From contig CAJOJE010000014.1 of the NCBI GenBank assembly GCA_905234865.1, forward strand, positions 1 through 64,000: a DNA stretch of 64,000 bases, read 5' to 3'. The notes beneath the pieces were generated by a model that did no database searches, was not told the origin of the DNA, and saw only the letters and a program-made list of their open reading frames with translations. Source of the stretch: Candidatus Gastranaerophilales bacterium (GTDB taxonomy: Bacteria; Cyanobacteriota; Vampirovibrionia; Gastranaerophilales; Gastranaerophilaceae). Below are positions 61,255 through 64,000 of this stretch, piece by piece; position 1 is the stretch's first letter, and each line of letters opens with the position of its first letter. The translations under genes were made by a program, and so were the position numbers.

Positions 61255-62709
61255 ATGCCAAACATATCAAGTGTAATAAAAGCGATACAGGACATAATGA
61301 GAAAAGATACAGGTGTTGATGGTGATGCTCAAAGGCTTTCTCAAATTGTTTGGATGTTATTTTTAAAGATTTTTGCTGATAAGGAAGAAGAAGCCGAAGT
61401 TATGAGTGATGACTATACTTCACCGCTTGAAGAAAAATACCGCTATTCAACTTGGGCAAAAGATGACGAGGGTATGACAGGGGATGAACTTATTGATTTT
61501 ATCAATAACGACTTGTTTCCGTACTTGCAGAACCTCGAAAACGACTCCGATAAACGTGCTTTTATTATTAAGAATATTTTCCAAGATACTTATAACTACA
61601 TGAAATCAGGTACTTTGTTACGCCAAGTTATAAATAAGATTAACGAAATTGATTTTAATTCGAGTGAAGACAGACACCTTTTTAACGATATTTACGAACA
61701 ACTTTTGCAAAGTTTACAATCAGCAGGTAACGCTGGAGAATATTATACTCCTCGTGCGGTAACTCAATTTATCGTTGATATGATTAACCCGCAGTTAGGT
61801 GAAAAAGTTCTTGACCCTGCTTGCGGTACTGGTGGATTTTTAGCTTGTTCGATTGAACACTTGAAAAAGCAGATACAAAAAACTGAAGACGGTGAAACCT
61901 TAAATAATAACATCTTTGGAATAGAGAAGAAACCGCTTCCGCACCAACTTTGCACAACTAATATGATATTGCATGGGATAGATACTCCAATAAACATAAG
62001 ACGAGATAATACTCTATCAAAACCGATAAATAATATTTCACCTGCCGATAGAGTTGATTGCATCGTAACAAACCCACCATTTGGCGGTGTTGAAGAAGAC
62101 GGAATTGAAAGCAATTTTCCCTCCGCTTATAGAACAAAAGAAACAGCGGACTTGTTCTTGCTTTATATTATTGCAATGCTAAAACCCCAAGGCAGATGTG
62201 GTGTCGTTCTTCCTGACGGTGCTTTATTTGGTGAGGGTGTTAAAACAAGAATAAAAGAAAAACTTATGACGGATTGCAATTTACATACGATTATAAGACT
62301 TCCAAAGAGTGTATTTGCACCATATACTTCTATTAATACCAACCTTTTATTCTTTACTAAAGGTGAACCAACTCGTGAAACTTGGTTTTACAGACTTGAT
62401 ATGCCTGATGGGTATAAAAATTTTTCTAAAACCAAGCCAATGAAACGTGAACACTTAAAACCGGTTGATGAGTGGTGGAATAATAGAAAAGAAATTGAAA
62501 TAGACGGATTCTTTAAATCTAAAAAATATACGATAGATGAGATAAAAGAACGCAATTATAACCTCGATTTGTGCGGTTATCCGTATGAGGAAGAAGAAGT
62601 CCTGCCACCTATGGAACTTCTTGAAAACTACCAAAAACAAAGGGCAGAGCTTGATAAAAACATTGATGATGTTTTAGGTAAAATAAAAGCCATGCTTAAA
62701 GTTAAATGA
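61255..62709 (+). CDS. hsdM: Type I restriction-modification DNA methyltransferase subunit M
   Basis: The 484-residue protein has an N-terminal helical domain (RLSQIVWMLFLKIFADKEEE), the HsdM-specific NAGEYYTPRAVTQFIVDMIN, SAM motif I VLDPACGTGGFL near 184, and the catalytic motif IVTNPPFGGVEEDG near 269 (NPPF, an adenine N6 methylase). RLPKSVFAPYTSINTNLLFF and DKNIDDVLGKIKAMLKVK follow toward the C-terminus. It modifies the target adenine with HsdS. A clear AAGGAG precedes the ATG. The active site is intact. Confidence 0.93.
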   Translation: MPNISSVIKAIQDIMRKDTGVDGDAQRLSQIVWMLFLKIFADKEEEAEVMSDDYTSPLEEKYRYSTWAKDDEGMTGDELIDFINNDLFPYLQNLENDSDKRAFIIKNIFQDTYNYMKSGTLLRQVINKINEIDFNSSEDRHLFNDIYEQLLQSLQSAGNAGEYYTPRAVTQFIVDMINPQLGEKVLDPACGTGGFLACSIEHLKKQIQKTEDGETLNNNIFGIEKKPLPHQLCTTNMILHGIDTPINIRRDNTLSKPINNISPADRVDCIVTNPPFGGVEEDGIESNFPSAYRTKETADLFLLYIIAMLKPQGRCGVVLPDGALFGEGVKTRIKEKLMTDCNLHTIIRLPKSVFAPYTSINTNLLFFTKGEPTRETWFYRLDMPDGYKNFSKTKPMKREHLKPVDEWWNNRKEIEIDGFFKSKKYTIDEIKERNYNLDLCGYPYEEEEVLPPMELLENYQKQRAELDKNIDDVLGKIKAMLKVK

Positions 62710-62764
62710 TGTATAATTAAGTTATTCGGAAATTCCGAACAACTTAAACAATGGGAGAAGTGAT

Positions 62765-63751
62765 TTGATTGCAGATTTATTACTGGAAAAATCAAAAGAA
62801 GCATTTATATTAGCTGTTGAAATATATAATAAGCCTACAATAAGATATAGGGTTGAAGGTTTTGCATTTTTTATCTGCAACGCTTGGGAGTTAATGCTAA
62901 AATCTCATTTAATAAAAACAAAAGGGGAACAAAGTATATACTATAAAGATAATCCTGAGAGAACTATCAATTTAGAAAATTGTATTCGTCTAATCTTTAC
63001 TAATGATAAAGATCCTTTAAGATTAAATCTTGAAAAAATAATAGAGCTAAGAAATACAAGTACTCATTTTATCACAGAAGAATATGAAATGGTTTATGTT
63101 CCTTTGTTTCAATCTTGTTTGTTTAATTTTGGCGAAAAAATGCAAAAATTCCATGGGATTGATATTACAGAGTTAATTTCTCTAAATTTTCTTAATTTAG
63201 TTGTAAAAGAAAAAGCACTTGATGAAAACGAGATTAAAGCAAAATATTCTGATAAAATTGCCCAAAAGTTGATTGGTTTAAACGATAAAATTGAAAAGAT
63301 ATCGGAAGTAAGTAATAGCCATTTTGCAATAAGAATTGAACACGTCCATTACATAACAAAAGATAAAGATAAGGCAACTGACGTAATTGCGTTAGATAAA
63401 AATGCCGAAACAAAAGGGGTTATAATTAAAGAACTTAAAGACCCTAATAAAACTCACGCTTATACAATGAAAACTATTAACAAAGCCGTAAATAATAAAT
63501 TAAAAAATTTAGGAATAGTATTGAAATATAACGGAGATGAAAAAGAATTTAATCAATATCACTTTAAAATGTTTTGCAAATACTTTGATTTAAAATCTAA
63601 AATAGAATTTTGTTATCCTCATACTCAATTTGCAAAACCTAGCTATTCTTATTCACAAAGAACGGTAGATTTTATAGTAGATGAAATTCAAAAAGACCCT
63701 GAAAACATAATTTCTAAAATAAAAGAAAGGTTAAAACAAAAAACAAGTTAA
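62765..63751 (+). CDS. DUF3644-like protein between hsdM and hsdS
   Basis: The 328-residue protein starts at a TTG (62765) after GGGAG. Its first part (LLEKSKEAFILAVEIYNKPT, FAFFICNAWELMLKSHLIKT, IIELRNTSTHFITEEYEMVY) matches the pattern of DUF3644 proteins, including the helical RNTSTHF element. A C-terminal winged-helix-like region (about 200-328) follows. DUF3644 genes are often found in or beside R-M and other defence loci, with unknown activity. The HEPN-like R-x(4)-H spacing in RNTSTHF hints at an RNase fold, but I cannot confirm it. Confidence 0.7.
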   Translation: MIADLLLEKSKEAFILAVEIYNKPTIRYRVEGFAFFICNAWELMLKSHLIKTKGEQSIYYKDNPERTINLENCIRLIFTNDKDPLRLNLEKIIELRNTSTHFITEEYEMVYVPLFQSCLFNFGEKMQKFHGIDITELISLNFLNLVVKEKALDENEIKAKYSDKIAQKLIGLNDKIEKISEVSNSHFAIRIEHVHYITKDKDKATDVIALDKNAETKGVIIKELKDPNKTHAYTMKTINKAVNNKLKNLGIVLKYNGDEKEFNQYHFKMFCKYFDLKSKIEFCYPHTQFAKPSYSYSQRTVDFIVDEIQKDPENIISKIKERLKQKTS

Positions 63752-63779
63752 CCCCCGGAGCAAAGGAATTCTAAGCATA

Positions 63780-63820
63780 CGCCTACTCTCATTCGAGAAC
63801 CCAGCTTTAATCCATCTCGA
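63780..63820. repeat. Spacer before hsdS with decamer copy and small inverted repeat
   Basis: The gap between the DUF3644-like gene and hsdS holds CGCCTACTCT (63780-63789), also found at 58009-58018 before the cassette, and a 6-bp inverted repeat TCGAGA / TCTCGA (63793-63820). Its composition is less AT-rich than the genes around it. The meaning is uncertain. Confidence 0.35.
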
Positions 63821-63879
63821 GCTAACTCGTATTTACATTATAACAAAATTTTTATAAAAATACAATCATAAGGAAAATA

Positions 63880-64000
63880 ATGAAAGCGGAAACTTTAAAA
63901 AAAGCGATATTACAATATGCAATGCAGGGGAAGTTGGTTGAACAAGATCCAAAAGATGAACCTGCGAAACTTTTGCTTGAAAGAATTAAAGCTGAAAAAG
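63880..64000 (+). CDS. hsdS: Type I specificity subunit HsdS, 3' end cut by window
   Basis: The ATG at 63880 follows AAGGAAAATA and opens a frame that runs off the window (40 codons seen). The product starts MKAETLKKAILQYAMQGKLV and continues with EQDPKDEPAKLLLERIKAEK, the HsdS signature (LVPQDPNDEPAxxLLERI). HsdS recognises the DNA target through two recognition domains not visible here. It completes the R, M, S set of the operon. Confidence 0.85.
   Translation, partial: MKAETLKKAILQYAMQGKLVEQDPKDEPAKLLLERIKAEK

Noticed and set aside
63791-63835. A tRNA T-arm-like stretch on the minus strand (GGGTTCTCGAAT).
   Set aside because: No acceptor, D or anticodon stems can be found around it.
1-64000. 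CRISPR arrays, transposases, rRNA and tRNA genes.
   Set aside because: I looked for regular spacers, transposase motifs and rRNA/tRNA cores in the gaps and saw none.

Overview
The window is AT-rich (about one-third G+C by eye), densely packed with short intergenic gaps, and bacterial. It looks like a chromosome segment of an uncultured anaerobic gut-type bacterium. The best guess is a non-photosynthetic relative of cyanobacteria (Vampirovibrionia/Melainabacteria, order Gastranaerophilales). This is inference from gene content: type IV prepilin, K+-dependent-type membrane pyrophosphatase, FlhB, SpoIID-like protein, PSP1/RsfS, GH77, and small proteins opening like 'MQISAINSYNTSFKSN'. No rRNA or tRNA was seen to confirm it. 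TGA is used as a genuine stop, and TTG starts are common.

Layout. 1-11.0 kb: end of a prepilin-like gene, mutS2, a receiver/HD-GYP regulator, then a leftward run of gpsA, a TrmH-like methyltransferase, an M24 peptidase, a YjbQ protein and hppA. 11.2-16.0 kb: a small unknown gene, then a leftward unit of a SNF2-type ATPase and a compact pair resembling a 2-hydroxyacyl-CoA dehydratase component and its BadF/HgdC activator. 16-23 kb: psp1-rsfS, then leftward TsaC-like, murJ and spoIID-like genes, then two sugar-type ABC permeases without partner subunits. 23.1-29.7 kb: a palindrome-rich spacer, a candidate structured RNA with a strong terminator, pyrF, ald-proB-proA, nadA and a MORN-like gene. 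29.7-38.4 kb: a zinc-ribbon/RG-rich protein with a duplicated C-terminal domain, tRNA/rRNA modification genes, a divergent mutS and pgi. 38.5-47 kb: flhB, a sigma factor with a palindrome over its -10 box, a GH77 glucanotransferase, two metallohydrolases, a TPR gene, cysK and an AlkD-like gene.

Accessory part (47.2-64 kb). At 47.2-54.3 kb, eight co-oriented, closely packed genes encode five proteins with N-terminal double-CxxC zinc ribbons and membrane segments, a secreted TPR protein, a single-pass membrane protein and a P-loop ATPase (GEYGSGKSH). This is the best candidate in the window for an undescribed membrane-associated system. Its first gene is broken at a run of 12 C, consistent with phase variation or a homopolymer error. 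Next come a leftward paralogous pair of small membrane proteins, a broken repeat-protein gene, a membrane protein, and a wrecked type I restriction-modification locus (hsdM with a nonsense codon fused by deletion to the tail of hsdR). The window ends with an apparently intact second type I R-M operon (hsdR, unknown orf, hsdM, DUF3644-like, start of hsdS), whose codon use looks different from the core genes.
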